Assembly (NCBI RefSeq): GCF_016316925.1
Contig: NZ_JAEEGB010000006.1
Coordinates: forward strand, 62,001-126,000
From: Clostridium aciditolerans
GTDB lineage: Bacteria; Bacillota; Clostridia; Clostridiales; Clostridiaceae
Direction of reading: 5' to 3'
DNA length: 64,000 nt
The notes below the pieces were generated by a model. It saw only the letters and a program-made list of their open reading frames with translations. It was not told the DNA's origin and made no database searches. Each line of letters begins with the position of its first letter. The stretch's first letter is position 1. Positions 53,759 to 62,111 of this stretch are shown piece after piece. The position numbers and the translations under genes are program-made.

Positions 53759-54934
53759 TTAATGATGGAATAGCCTCAATCCAGAATAAACCATAGCAAT
53801 ATCATATTCATTACATGCATCTATTACTATATCGTCTCTTACTGATCCACCAGGTTGAACAATGTATTTTACTCCACTTTGAGCTGCTCTGTCAATGTTA
53901 TCTCTAAATGGGAAAAATGCATCTGACCCCAATGAAACTCCAGTTAAATTGGATAACCATTCTGCTTTTTCTTCCTTTGTCAATCTATTAGGTATTTCTT
54001 TAAATACATTGCCCCATTCTTTCATTTCCATTGGAGTAATATCATCTCTAAGATATTGGTCTATAGCATTGTCTCTCTCTGGGGTTGAAATGCCTTCTTT
54101 AAAAGGTAGATTAAGTACAGACGGATGTTGTCTTAAGTACCATATATCTGCCTTTGACCCAGCCAGTCTTGTGCAATGTATACGAGACTGCTGCCCTGCA
54201 CCAACACCAATTACTTGTCCGTCTAATACAAAACAAACAGAATTAGACTGAGTATACTTTAACGTAATCATTGAAATAAGCAAATCTCGTTTTGCTTCCT
54301 CTGTAATATTTTTATTATTAGTTACTATATTATTAAGCATATCTTTATTTGCTAAGATATCATTTCTTCTCTGCTCAAAGGTTATTCCATAAATCTCTCT
54401 TGTTTCTATTTCTTCTGGTTCATAATCCCAGTCCATTTCTATTATACAATAGTTACCTTTCTTTTTCTTCTTCAAAAGCTCTAGAGCTTCATATGTATAT
54501 CCTGCTGCAATTATTCCATCTGAAACAGATCTACTTAAAATTGTGGCAGTAGGTAAATCAACAACATCACTTATTGCAGCCCAATCACCAAAGGAAGACA
54601 TTCTATCTGCCCCCCTTGCTCTTGCATAAGCAGCAGCAACAGGAGTTAACTCTATATCCTGGACAAAATATGATTTTTTCAACGCGTCACTTAAAGGAAT
54701 CCCCACTGCAGCGCCTGCTGGACTTACATGTTTAAAAGATGCTGCTGCTGGCAGTTTCGTTGCTTGTTTTAACTCCTTTGCTAACTGCCATGAGTTAAAA
54801 GCATCCATAAAATTGATGTAACCTGGATTTCCGTTTAGAATCTTAAAAGGTAATTTTTCACCTTTTGTATAAACTCTCGCTGGCTTTTGATGAGGATTAC
54901 ATCCATACTTAAGTACAATTTCTAAATCTTTCAT
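53759..54934 (-). CDS. purH: AICAR transformylase, standalone (PurH-type second domain)
   Basis: The start is the ATG of MKDLEIVLKYG, with TAGGAGG 7 bases upstream; the longer frame runs back through the riboswitch terminator. The 391-residue protein covers only the formyltransferase half of PurH: LKYGCNPHQKPARVY at the start, the catalytic Lys-His in FKHVSPAGAA near residue 66, SDAFFPFRDNID near 340 and QPGGSVRDDIVIDA near 365. It converts AICAR to FAICAR with 10-formyl-tetrahydrofolate. The IMP cyclohydrolase half is absent and must be encoded elsewhere. A ZTP riboswitch sits directly upstream, which fits: ZTP signals folate shortage and AICAR build-up. Confidence 0.92.
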   Translation of the reverse strand: MKDLEIVLKYGCNPHQKPARVYTKGEKLPFKILNGNPGYINFMDAFNSWQLAKELKQATKLPAAASFKHVSPAGAAVGIPLSDALKKSYFVQDIELTPVAAAYARARGADRMSSFGDWAAISDVVDLPTATILSRSVSDGIIAAGYTYEALELLKKKKKGNYCIIEMDWDYEPEEIETREIYGITFEQRRNDILANKDMLNNIVTNNKNITEEAKRDLLISMITLKYTQSNSVCFVLDGQVIGVGAGQQSRIHCTRLAGSKADIWYLRQHPSVLNLPFKEGISTPERDNAIDQYLRDDITPMEMKEWGNVFKEIPNRLTKEEKAEWLSNLTGVSLGSDAFFPFRDNIDRAAQSGVKYIVQPGGSVRDDIVIDACNEYDIAMVYSGLRLFHH

Positions 54935-54962
54935 AAAAATACCTCCTAAAAATAAATTAAAA

Positions 54963-55062
54963 CAAAAAACCGCCTGGATAAATTTATATTTACCCAGGCG
55001 GTCGATATTCTTCTTCAATCATGCTCCCTATGGTAAACTCCATTTCCGCCAGTTACATGATC
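54963..55062 (-). promoter_or_regulatory. ZTP (pfl) riboswitch with intrinsic terminator
   Basis: On the minus strand: AACTGGCGGAAATGGAG, then TTACCATAGGGAGC, then a linker and CCGCCTGGGTAA, matching the two halves of the pfl/ZTP aptamer. CCGCCTGGGTAAAT can alternatively pair with ATTTATCCAGGCGG, which is followed by TTTTTTG, a classic terminator. Ligand binding to the first conformation would prevent termination and raise expression of the AICAR transformylase. The remaining gap at 55063-55258 holds no gene that I can see. Confidence 0.9.
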
Positions 55063-55258
55063 GTTTTTATTCTTTTTTATTTAAGTATATCTTATAGATA
55101 TAGTGTAGTCAATAATAAAAGGCTTTCTAGATATTGATAACATTTCAATTACAGAAGATACAATATGATATGCTTCAGCGTAACAGTTGTAACGTAGACC
55201 TTATAGAGTTATAAGTTAAGAGTATGCTATTAGCTTTTCCAGTACTCAAAGGTAAATC

Positions 55259-55906
55259 TTAATCATATTTAAGCACAGCAATGCCTGAATAACTTTTAAT
55301 ATCTACACTACTTAATTCAAGTTCTATATACTCTTTTGCTTGCAACCCTGAAGCCGATATAAATTTATCAACCTTGGCAAATAGGAGACCCAATACTCCT
55401 AATGCTTTTGTTCTGTAGTGCATAGGTACAACCACTGAGGGGTTTAACTGCTTCATTACATTAACTGCATCAAAGGCATCTATTGTAAATCCACCGCCAA
55501 CAGGAAGAAGCAGTATGTCTACATTGCCTATTTCCTTTACAAGATTTGAATCCAAAGTATGTCCTAAATCACCGCAATGACAAACATTTATTCCATCAAT
55601 TTTAAAGTTGTATATGGTATTTTTACCCTTCTTGACTCCTGAGAATTTATCGTGAAAGGTTTCCACACCTTTTATTTCTATGCCATGTTCTAAAAACCTA
55701 CCGGTTCCATTTATGTGTACAAAACTGCTCTTTATTGCACTTATATGATTATGGTCACTGTGATCATGACTTGTTGCTACTATGTCCGCTGCAATTTCTT
55801 CCGGCAATTTGTACCCCAACGCATTTTTATAAGGATCCATCAGTATTTTCACCCCATTTTCAGATGTTATCATAAAGCATGACTGTCCAAACCATTTAAT
55901 TTTCAT
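55259..55906 (-). CDS. Metallo-beta-lactamase-fold hydrolase, UPF0173-like
   Basis: The 215-residue protein has the MBL motif TSHDHSDHNH (near residue 46), DPYKNALGYKLP upstream, and HCGDLGHTLD near 110, with downstream metal ligand in VVPMHYRTKA near 160. The family (UPF0173/YtkL-like) has a two-metal site and an unknown substrate. GGAGG precedes the ATG. It is transcribed with, or just after, the MFS gene upstream (61-base gap), but a functional link is not evident. Confidence 0.88.
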   Translation of the reverse strand: MKIKWFGQSCFMITSENGVKILMDPYKNALGYKLPEEIAADIVATSHDHSDHNHISAIKSSFVHINGTGRFLEHGIEIKGVETFHDKFSGVKKGKNTIYNFKIDGINVCHCGDLGHTLDSNLVKEIGNVDILLLPVGGGFTIDAFDAVNVMKQLNPSVVVPMHYRTKALGVLGLLFAKVDKFISASGLQAKEYIELELSSVDIKSYSGIAVLKYD

Positions 55907-55967
55907 TTAAAATCCCTCCTGTATTCCTTTTAAGCACATAAAGATTATTAATCTTTATGTGTCTCTA

Positions 55968-57158
55968 CTAATTCAAGTTATATTTTTTATACACTTTAAA
56001 ATAAACCCACACAGCATTTAATAGTAACAATGCACTTGTAATAAAGAAAACATAGTTAATACCAAACCTTGCTGCTACTTGTCCTCCTAGAACAGAACCC
56101 CCAAATACACCTAAATAACCTGCCGATATGGTAAAGCCAAAAATTCTCCCCATAATAGAAGTTGGTGTAATCTTCTTAACCAAGGTATTAACAGACGGAT
56201 TTAATCCTCCTAGAGTTAATCCTAATAAAAAGCGAAGCCCCATCAGCTGCCAGGGGTTTTTTACAAAAGCCTGTGGTATATAAATCAGTCCTGCAGCTAC
56301 AAGCGCAATTAATATAACTTTATGTGCTCCTATTTTGTCAGAAAGTTTACCTAAATTTGGAGCAGCAATTATATTTGCCAGACCCGAAGCTGAGAATGCC
56401 AATCCTGATATAAGCGCAATATGACTGGTATTTTTGCTTAACTGTGTGACATACACCGTTATAATTGGCTCAATAGTATATAATGCCAGAGTTATTACAA
56501 AAAAGGTCACAGATAAAATAATGGTCAAACTCTTTTCAGGAACACTATTCCAAACTTTCATTGCGCTGAGCGGCTTTTTATCTTCACGAATAAAAGACTC
56601 TTTTACAAATAGTGCTGTTGTGATAAAAGCAACTAAAAGCAGTGCACTTGTTATAAAAAATACAGGCTGTAACCCAAACATCTCTTCTATTAAGCCTCCA
56701 ATAGTTGGTCCAATTAGTGATCCAGCAATATTTGCCGTTGAAAGTGTACCTAATGCATATCCTGCATGCTCTTTATCAGTCTGAGTTGCAATAAGTGTAG
56801 TGCAGGCTGTACCGTAGCCTGTGATAGACCCCTGCAGCACTCTCAAGCTTATTAACACATATACATTTGGTGCAAAACCCATACATCCTATAACCACCGC
56901 CATACCAAGGCTTGCTCTTAACAGCATTGGCTTTCTCCCAAATTTGTCAGCAGCATTACCCCAAATAGGTGAAAATATAGCTGAGATTATATAAGTGATA
57001 CCAAATGCAATTCCTGAAAGTTCAGCAATTGAAGACGTATTAGCAACACCAAGATGTTTTATATATAGCGGCATTAGTGGTGCAATCTGACTCATTCCTA
57101 TGCCTGTTACAAACATGCCAAACCAGCAGACTACTAAATTTCTTTTCCACATTTTCAT
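55968..57158 (-). CDS. Major facilitator superfamily efflux transporter
   Basis: The start is taken at the ATG 6 bases after GGGGTGA; an in-frame GTG three codons earlier is less likely. The 396-residue protein has 12 predicted helices. The motif-A element GNAADKFGRKPMLLR lies after helix 2 and a weaker copy (GKLSDKIGAHKVILI) after helix 8; RVLQGSITGYGTA in helix 4 is the R-x-G motif of drug/proton antiporters. It is probably a multidrug efflux pump (Bmr/TetA-like class). It is divergent from a TetR-type regulator, with palindromic operators between, so it is probably repressed until inducer is present. Confidence 0.9.
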   Translation of the reverse strand: MKMWKRNLVVCWFGMFVTGIGMSQIAPLMPLYIKHLGVANTSSIAELSGIAFGITYIISAIFSPIWGNAADKFGRKPMLLRASLGMAVVIGCMGFAPNVYVLISLRVLQGSITGYGTACTTLIATQTDKEHAGYALGTLSTANIAGSLIGPTIGGLIEEMFGLQPVFFITSALLLVAFITTALFVKESFIREDKKPLSAMKVWNSVPEKSLTIILSVTFFVITLALYTIEPIITVYVTQLSKNTSHIALISGLAFSASGLANIIAAPNLGKLSDKIGAHKVILIALVAAGLIYIPQAFVKNPWQLMGLRFLLGLTLGGLNPSVNTLVKKITPTSIMGRIFGFTISAGYLGVFGGSVLGGQVAARFGINYVFFITSALLLLNAVWVYFKVYKKYNLN

Positions 57159-57193
57159 AAATATCACCCCTGCATATATCTTTATAAAATATA

Positions 57194-57240
57194 TAGTAAA
57201 CTATAAATTGTAGTTTGTAAACTATAATTTATAGTTTGAT
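57194..57240. promoter_or_regulatory. Two tandem palindromic operators between MFS and TetR genes
   Basis: AAACTATAAATTGTAGTTT and AAACTATAATTTATAGTTT are two adjacent near-perfect palindromes sharing the half-site AAACTATAA. They lie centrally between the divergent start codons and are the likely binding site of the TetR-family regulator encoded at 57302. Confidence 0.75.
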
Positions 57241-57301
57241 AAATATACTTTATAATGTTAAACTATTCATAAGAAGATGAATTTCGAGGAGTGAAATACT
57301 G

Positions 57302-57862
57302 ATGCAAAAAAGAAATTTAACAAAGGAGAAGATTATTCAGACTGCTTTTTCATTGGCTGATGAAATCGGTCTTAATCAGGTCACCTTTCCTAAACTTGCA
57401 GAAAAACTGGGTATAAAATATCCTTCTTTATATAATCATTTCAACAATATGGATGATCTTAGAATAGGAATGACGGTGTATCTTTTAAATGATTTGAATT
57501 CGATATTAATGAAAAGATTGATTGGTAAAAGCGGTGAAGCCGCTGTCAGAGAATTTGCTTTTGTCTACAGAGATTTTGCTTTTGAAAATAGAACTGCTTA
57601 TGGACTCTTTATGAATATTCCAAGCACGGAAAATACGGAAGTATATCGTTTAGTAATAGAAACCACTAGTATCATTTATCAGATTTTAGAATTTTATATC
57701 AAGGATAAAACTCAATTGGTTCATAAAGGAAGAACTCTAAGGAGCCTTTTACATGGTTTTGTCTCCTTGTATTCTTTTGGATATTTCCATGGTGAAGTTA
57801 ATTTGGAAGAAAGCTTTCAGTATATGATAGATGATTTTATTAAGTCACTTTCAACAAAATAG
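57302..57862 (+). CDS. TetR-family transcriptional regulator
   Basis: The 186-residue protein has an N-terminal TetR helix-turn-helix (ITFS-like pattern: KIIQTAFSLADEIGLNQVTF, then AEKLGIKYPSLYNHF near residue 37). The C-terminal ligand domain (about 60-185) contains LRSLLHGFVSLYSFGYF near 140, typical of the WHG-domain subgroup. Divergent to the MFS pump with paired palindromes between, so it is very probably the local repressor of that pump and of itself. GGAG precedes the ATG. A terminator follows. Confidence 0.92.
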   Translation: MQKRNLTKEKIIQTAFSLADEIGLNQVTFPKLAEKLGIKYPSLYNHFNNMDDLRIGMTVYLLNDLNSILMKRLIGKSGEAAVREFAFVYRDFAFENRTAYGLFMNIPSTENTEVYRLVIETTSIIYQILEFYIKDKTQLVHKGRTLRSLLHGFVSLYSFGYFHGEVNLEESFQYMIDDFIKSLSTK

Positions 57863-57949
57863 ATAAGGTCTATATGATTAGAGATTGCGTTTCAAGACCC
57901 TTTTGGGAGCAATAAAAAATATTGTAACATAGTATATCTGTTAACAGCC

Positions 57950-57980
57950 TGAGCCTTGCTATTTTGCAAGGCTCTATTTT
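57950..57980 (+). terminator. Terminator after the TetR gene
   Basis: GAGCCTTGC and GCAAGGCTC form a stem with a five-base loop, followed by TATTTT. Confidence 0.8.
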
Positions 57981-58112
57981 AAATCATTATATACTTTTAC
58001 AAACATTACTGCTAAAGCCAGTCATATCAACAGTTTTATGGGAAGTCTCCGTTACTTATGGTATGGTTCAGCGTAACGTATATAGCTTAGACTTTTTAAT
58101 TGAGAATGCTAA

Positions 58113-58338
58113 ATTTATCCGATGACTACCCGCTCTAATACTACCATCACACTCTGTGAAAGTGATTCACACAAAATCATAGATTTTGGTTCTCTACTTT
58201 TCTCTAAGGTGGGAGTAAAGAGCGTCTACGTCCCTGGATTCGTTCAACTAAACTTCAGATGGGGTTAAATGCCTAAATGGCATTTAACGGGCGGAATCGC
58301 CCAGGGTTGTAAACTAAAACCCCACCTGAAGTAAGTTT
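58113..58338 (+). ncRNA. Structured RNA, copy 2 of 2 (class not confirmed)
   Basis: It shares with 25812-26008 the blocks TTTATCCGATGAC, CCGCTCTAATACT, GGGAGTAAAGAGCG, GTCCCTGGAT, CTTCAGATGG, the TTAAATGCCTAAATGGCATTTAA hairpin and CCACCTGAAG. Differences preserve pairing: GGGCAGAATTGCCC becomes GGGCGGAATCGCCC, and GGAG/CTCC of the long closing stem becomes GGGG/CCCC. The loop of the second hairpin is about 50 bases longer here. The opening CAGGGA arm of copy 1 is not obvious in this copy. It fills most of the gap at 57863-58409, before an AraC-type gene. Confidence 0.65.
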
Positions 58339-58409
58339 CACTTTATGTTATAATAAACTTATTATATTAATTTACAGCTACAATTTATAAAAAGACGAGG
58401 TGATCACTT

Positions 58410-59120
58410 TTGAACAGTATCAAATGTGAACGTAGAATATATAATTGTGAATTCAACACTCATGCTCATTCATATGCTCAATTAATTCTTCCCTTGCATG
58501 GAATACTTAATATAAAAACTAATTACAAAAAACTAGCACTTGAGGATGATCACTTGTTCTTTCTTCCTCCAGATTGTGAACACACCTTTAAAGCTGATAA
58601 TAATAATGAATTTTTAGTTTTAGATGTACCTAGTAATATACTTAACAGATATGATATGGAAAATATGATAGGTGGAAGAGAACTTTTATTCGATGATAAG
58701 TGGAAAGCTATAAGGTATTTATTGCTAAATGAGGCTGATAACAATAAATGTTCAAGTTCTATTATTAACTTATTTCTCTACTTTTATGATTTAATTGCAG
58801 ATGGTGGTAATCTACCTGATTCTATAAAATATATTAATGAACATTTTACAGAGGATATAGATTTAAAAAAATTAGCAGCTATTGAGCATTACAATATTAG
58901 TTATTATAGTGAATGGTTTAAAAATAAAATGAAGGTCTCCCCTGTTGAATATATACAAAAATTAAGAATAGAAAAAGCAAAAGAATTATTTTTAAATACA
59001 GATCTAACTATTTTACAAATTGCTCAGATGATAGGTTATGAACACAATTCTTCCTTTACTAGAGTATTTAAAAACTTAGAAAAAATAACACCTGCAGAGT
59101 TTAAAAGAAAAATCAAATAA
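58410..59120 (+). CDS. AraC-family transcriptional regulator with cupin sensor domain
   Basis: The start is TTG, with GAGGTGATC upstream. The 236-residue protein has an N-terminal cupin-like domain (about 10-80; NTHAHSYAQLILPLHG gives the metal/ligand-binding histidines) and two helix-turn-helix motifs at the C-terminus (about 140-236): DLKKLAAIEHYNISYYS and ILQIAQMIGYEHNSSFTRVF, the latter the AraC signature. It is an activator by family, probably for the QueG-like gene 130 bases downstream or a distant target. The inducer is unknown. The structured RNA lies in its 5' region, about 70 bases before the start. Confidence 0.9.
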   Translation: MNSIKCERRIYNCEFNTHAHSYAQLILPLHGILNIKTNYKKLALEDDHLFFLPPDCEHTFKADNNNEFLVLDVPSNILNRYDMENMIGGRELLFDDKWKAIRYLLLNEADNNKCSSSIINLFLYFYDLIADGGNLPDSIKYINEHFTEDIDLKKLAAIEHYNISYYSEWFKNKMKVSPVEYIQKLRIEKAKELFLNTDLTILQIAQMIGYEHNSSFTRVFKNLEKITPAEFKRKIK

Positions 59121-59249
59121 TAAGCTAAAAACTAACTGTATTTTAGCTAAGACTTATAAATCAAAAAAGCTATAATAGTAAGTAAATAACAGTTTAAAGG
59201 ACTATCAAAAATAGTGCTTTATTTTTTTATAACTTAGGGGGGGATAATA

Positions 59250-60020
59250 ATGACTAATAAAATAGAGACAATTATAAAACAATTTGTAGAGCAATATCCA
59301 GAAAAAATGAATGTTCAAACAAAGTGGAAAGAACCTTTGATAGCTTATGCAGATGCAATGGATGAAATGTTTGATAAGCTTAAGGACGTAGTAAGTCCTT
59401 CGCATGCAATGCCTAAGGATTTTTTGCCAGAAGCTAAAACAGTAGTAGCATATTTCATACCTTTTGATGAATCTATAATTAAAAGTAATATGGAAGGAAA
59501 AGAAAGTTCGAAAGTTTGGGCAAAGGCATATATAGAAACTAATCAGCTAATATTAGATTTAAATACTTTTATTAAAAATGAATTGCAAAATTTAGGGTAT
59601 AAATCAAATATTATTCCAGCAACACATAATTTTGATTATAAGAAACTAATTAGTGACTGGTCTCATAGACATGTTGCTTTTATTGCTGGGTTAGGAAAAT
59701 TTGGATTAAACAATATGTTAATTACTGATAAAGGATGCTGTGGAAGGGTTGGTACTTTTATAACTGATTTAAAGATAGAACCAACTAAAAGAAACAATAG
59801 CGAGTATTGTTTATATAAGCGCATGAATGTATGCAAAAAATGTGTAGATCGATGTGTAAATGATGCTTTAAAAATTGATTCCTTTGACAGACATAAATGT
59901 TATGAAATGTGTTTGTATAACGATAAACTTCATTCAGATATTGGTTTGTCAGATGTATGTGGCAAATGCTTAGTTAACGTTCCTTGTTCTACAACTAATC
60001 CAGTGAAACTAAATAGATAG
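59250..60020 (+). CDS. QueG-like (epoxyqueuosine reductase-related) 4Fe-4S protein
   Basis: The 256-residue protein resembles the epoxyqueuosine reductase family: AKTVVAYFIPFDESI near residue 65, HRHVAFIAGLGKFGLNNMLI near 133 and CCGRVGTFITDLKI near 160. The C-terminal cysteines (CKKCVDRC near 200, CYEMC near 220, CGKCLVNVPC near 240) can hold 4Fe-4S clusters. It is shorter than QueG (about 350 residues or more) and lacks its C-terminal HEAT-type region. This set belongs to a group often annotated as epoxyqueuosine reductase but probably acting on something else. GGGGGG precedes the ATG. It may be under the adjacent AraC gene. Confidence 0.78.
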   Translation: MTNKIETIIKQFVEQYPEKMNVQTKWKEPLIAYADAMDEMFDKLKDVVSPSHAMPKDFLPEAKTVVAYFIPFDESIIKSNMEGKESSKVWAKAYIETNQLILDLNTFIKNELQNLGYKSNIIPATHNFDYKKLISDWSHRHVAFIAGLGKFGLNNMLITDKGCCGRVGTFITDLKIEPTKRNNSEYCLYKRMNVCKKCVDRCVNDALKIDSFDRHKCYEMCLYNDKLHSDIGLSDVCGKCLVNVPCSTTNPVKLNR

Positions 60021-60053
60021 TTCTATTGCTATACAATATTCTTAAAAGATGGG

Positions 60054-60087
60054 TCAAGGACTTACTTCGTAGTAAGTCCCATTTTGT
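60054..60087 (+). terminator. Terminator after the QueG-like gene
   Basis: GGACTTACT-TCG-TAGTAAGTCC is a tight hairpin followed by CATTTTG; it also faces the end of the nucleoside hydrolase gene. Confidence 0.75.
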
Positions 60088-60099
60088 TGATTAACTTGC

Positions 60100-61011
60100 T
60101 TATATATTTACGGATTTTACAATAGTCTTTCTAAAGAATTCCTTGTCAATATCGTAGAAAACACGACAGTTAGGTTCTTTATCCAGGCTATGTGTTTCAT
60201 CTACATAGCTCATTCCCTGTGTAATGCCAGCCCTTGTGTCAATTTGAACATATTGATCCTTGTATTGAAACATATCCGGATCTGAAATTGCCAATATAGC
60301 ACAGGGGTCATGAATTGCCGCATCATTAGCTGCATAGGATGAAAGAATTTTCGCTCCAATATCAGCTATGGTATTATGAAACCCGCTCATTTCATTTAAC
60401 TCAATATCAGTTAAGGTTGCCTTTAATGTAACATTCAGGCCGCACATCATTAGTTTAACACCGCTATTAAAAACAATGTATGCAGCTTCAGGATCTATAA
60501 AATAGTTAAACTCACTGCATGGAGTTACATTTCCAATATTTATTCCACCGCCCATTATACTGATTGCAGCGATTTTAGATTTTACTTCTGGATAAGCTGA
60601 CAGAAGTAATGCAATATTAGTTAATGGACCAGTAGCAGCTATATATACAGGTTCATCGCTCTCCATTAATATTTTCCTTTCAACCTCTAGTGCACTCAAA
60701 TCACTTAATTTTGATAATCTATCATCACCAAATATACCGGCATAACCACCTAATCCATCTGAGCCATGCACATCAGTTGCAGGCAGGACATCCTTTATGA
60801 GCGGTTTTTCCGCTCCTTTTGCCACTATGCAGTTCAAACCTAATAGTCCAGCTATAAGCTGCGCATTATGAGTAGTCAAATCAATCCCTACATTCCCTGA
60901 TACTGAGCAAATAGCTTTAATATCAAATTCTGGTTTTGAATAAGCTACCAAAATAGCAAAAACGTCGTCAACTCCAGGATCACAATCTATAATTAATGGA
61001 TATCTTCTCAT
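60100..61011 (-). CDS. Inosine-uridine preferring nucleoside hydrolase family protein
   Basis: The 303-residue protein begins with the catalytic calcium-binding motif DCDPGVDD (residues 9-16). VSGNVGIDLTTHN near 38, ATGPLTNIALLL near 125, SIMGGGINIGNVTPCSEFNYFIDPEAA near 152 (read as two blocks) and HDPCAI near 233 follow in family order; the last gives the catalytic His/Asp. It cleaves the N-glycosidic bond of ribonucleosides for base salvage. GGAGGC precedes the ATG. It lies 70 bases from the methyltransferase gene upstream and may be cotranscribed. Exact base preference cannot be read from sequence alone. Confidence 0.92.
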   Translation of the reverse strand: MRRYPLIIDCDPGVDDVFAILVAYSKPEFDIKAICSVSGNVGIDLTTHNAQLIAGLLGLNCIVAKGAEKPLIKDVLPATDVHGSDGLGGYAGIFGDDRLSKLSDLSALEVERKILMESDEPVYIAATGPLTNIALLLSAYPEVKSKIAAISIMGGGINIGNVTPCSEFNYFIDPEAAYIVFNSGVKLMMCGLNVTLKATLTDIELNEMSGFHNTIADIGAKILSSYAANDAAIHDPCAILAISDPDMFQYKDQYVQIDTRAGITQGMSYVDETHSLDKEPNCRVFYDIDKEFFRKTIVKSVNI

Positions 61012-61081
61012 ATTTACGCCTCCAATATTTTATACTAAACATATAGCTACGATACTTCCGAATTGCCTTCTTCTCTTTTCC

Positions 61082-61987
61082 TTATTCTTTTCTCAAAATA
61101 TCTAACGTATGTGCGCTTGCTCCAAGCAAATCTGGTCTTTCACAGGTAGAAAAATGATAATTAAGAAAAAGCTGAAATGTATCTTCATCCATAGCATTCA
61201 AAACAGGTCGCATATAATTAGCATGTCCATCTGCTGCAATTAATTTTATCCTTTGCACTCCTACTTCCTCATTTAACTTATTAATATCTTCAATTCTTAC
61301 ATAATCATATAAATCTTCTGGTTCCGCTATAACATGAAAATCATCAGTAAGCTTCCCATTATCAATACATGCACGAATATTATTTTCCTTAAAAGCATAT
61401 GTTAATACACTATATTCGTTCATACAATATGCTACTAAGATAACACCTCCTACTTTCGTTACTCTTTTTGCCTCTTGCAGCGCTTTTACTTTATCCTCAA
61501 ATTTATATAAATGATACATTGGTCCAAACACCAACGTCATGTCAAAAGTATTTTCTGAAAATCTTGATAAATCTAATGCTGTTCCCTGATATGCTTTTAC
61601 TGTGCTTCCTTTTGACTTTAAAATACCTAGATTATGCTTCACAAGTTCAATTGCAGTAACATCATATCCTTCATTTGCCAATTGTACAGAGTATCTGCCT
61701 GTCCCTGCACCAACATCTAAGATTTTTGCTTTCTCATTATTTTCTAGATACTCATGAATATATTTCATGGAAGTAATATATTCAACTTGTCCATATTTTC
61801 TCGTTAATCTTTTATCCTCACAAAATTTATTGTAGTACTTTTCTAATTCCATTGTCATCTCTTTATATTCCTCTTCTGTTATTATATTAAAAATTATTAA
61901 ATACAAAAATTGTTCTTTTGTACACTTCAAATTATTTTTTTGGCAGCTTAATATTTCCCCCACTATGCTCCCTTTACATTCTATCAA
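61082..61987 (-). CDS. SAM-dependent methyltransferase, class I
   Basis: The methyltransferase fold is clear: motif I ILDVGAGTGRYSVQLA near residue 89, the acidic end of beta-2 in VTAIELV near 110, TFDMTLVFGPMYHLYKF near 150 and RVTKVGGVILVAY near 175. The start is uncertain: the longest frame begins with TTG without a ribosome site, a GTG eight codons later follows AAAGGGAG, and an ATG at about residue 45 follows GAGGAA. The 45-residue extension (LKCTKEQFLYLIIFNIITEEEYKEM) looks like a real small helical segment and I keep it. Substrate is unknown; UbiE/COQ5-like small-molecule methyltransferases are nearest. Confidence 0.82.
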   Translation of the reverse strand: MIECKGSIVGEILSCQKNNLKCTKEQFLYLIIFNIITEEEYKEMTMELEKYYNKFCEDKRLTRKYGQVEYITSMKYIHEYLENNEKAKILDVGAGTGRYSVQLANEGYDVTAIELVKHNLGILKSKGSTVKAYQGTALDLSRFSENTFDMTLVFGPMYHLYKFEDKVKALQEAKRVTKVGGVILVAYCMNEYSVLTYAFKENNIRACIDNGKLTDDFHVIAEPEDLYDYVRIEDINKLNEEVGVQRIKLIAADGHANYMRPVLNAMDEDTFQLFLNYHFSTCERPDLLGASAHTLDILRKE

Positions 61988-62063
61988 ATATTATACTATA
62001 TTTCAGTTAAAATATTAATTTTCTTTATAAATACTGAAATAGGCTCGGATAATGTGCACTAAA

Positions 62064-62103
62064 AAAGAAGCCTGTGTTAAAGTCAACACAGACTTCTAAA
62101 ATT
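62064..62103 (-). terminator. Terminator after pyruvate:ferredoxin oxidoreductase
   Basis: AGAAG-CTGTGTTGA pairs with TTAACACAG-CTTCT (one mismatch) and TTTTTTA follows on the minus strand. Confidence 0.75.
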
Positions 62104-62111
62104 TTAATTTT

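Noticed and set aside
55066-55258. TTCAGCGTAAC segment similar to one near 58070
   Set aside because: The match is short (about 12 bases plus a few scattered ones) with no shared structure; too weak to call a repeat.
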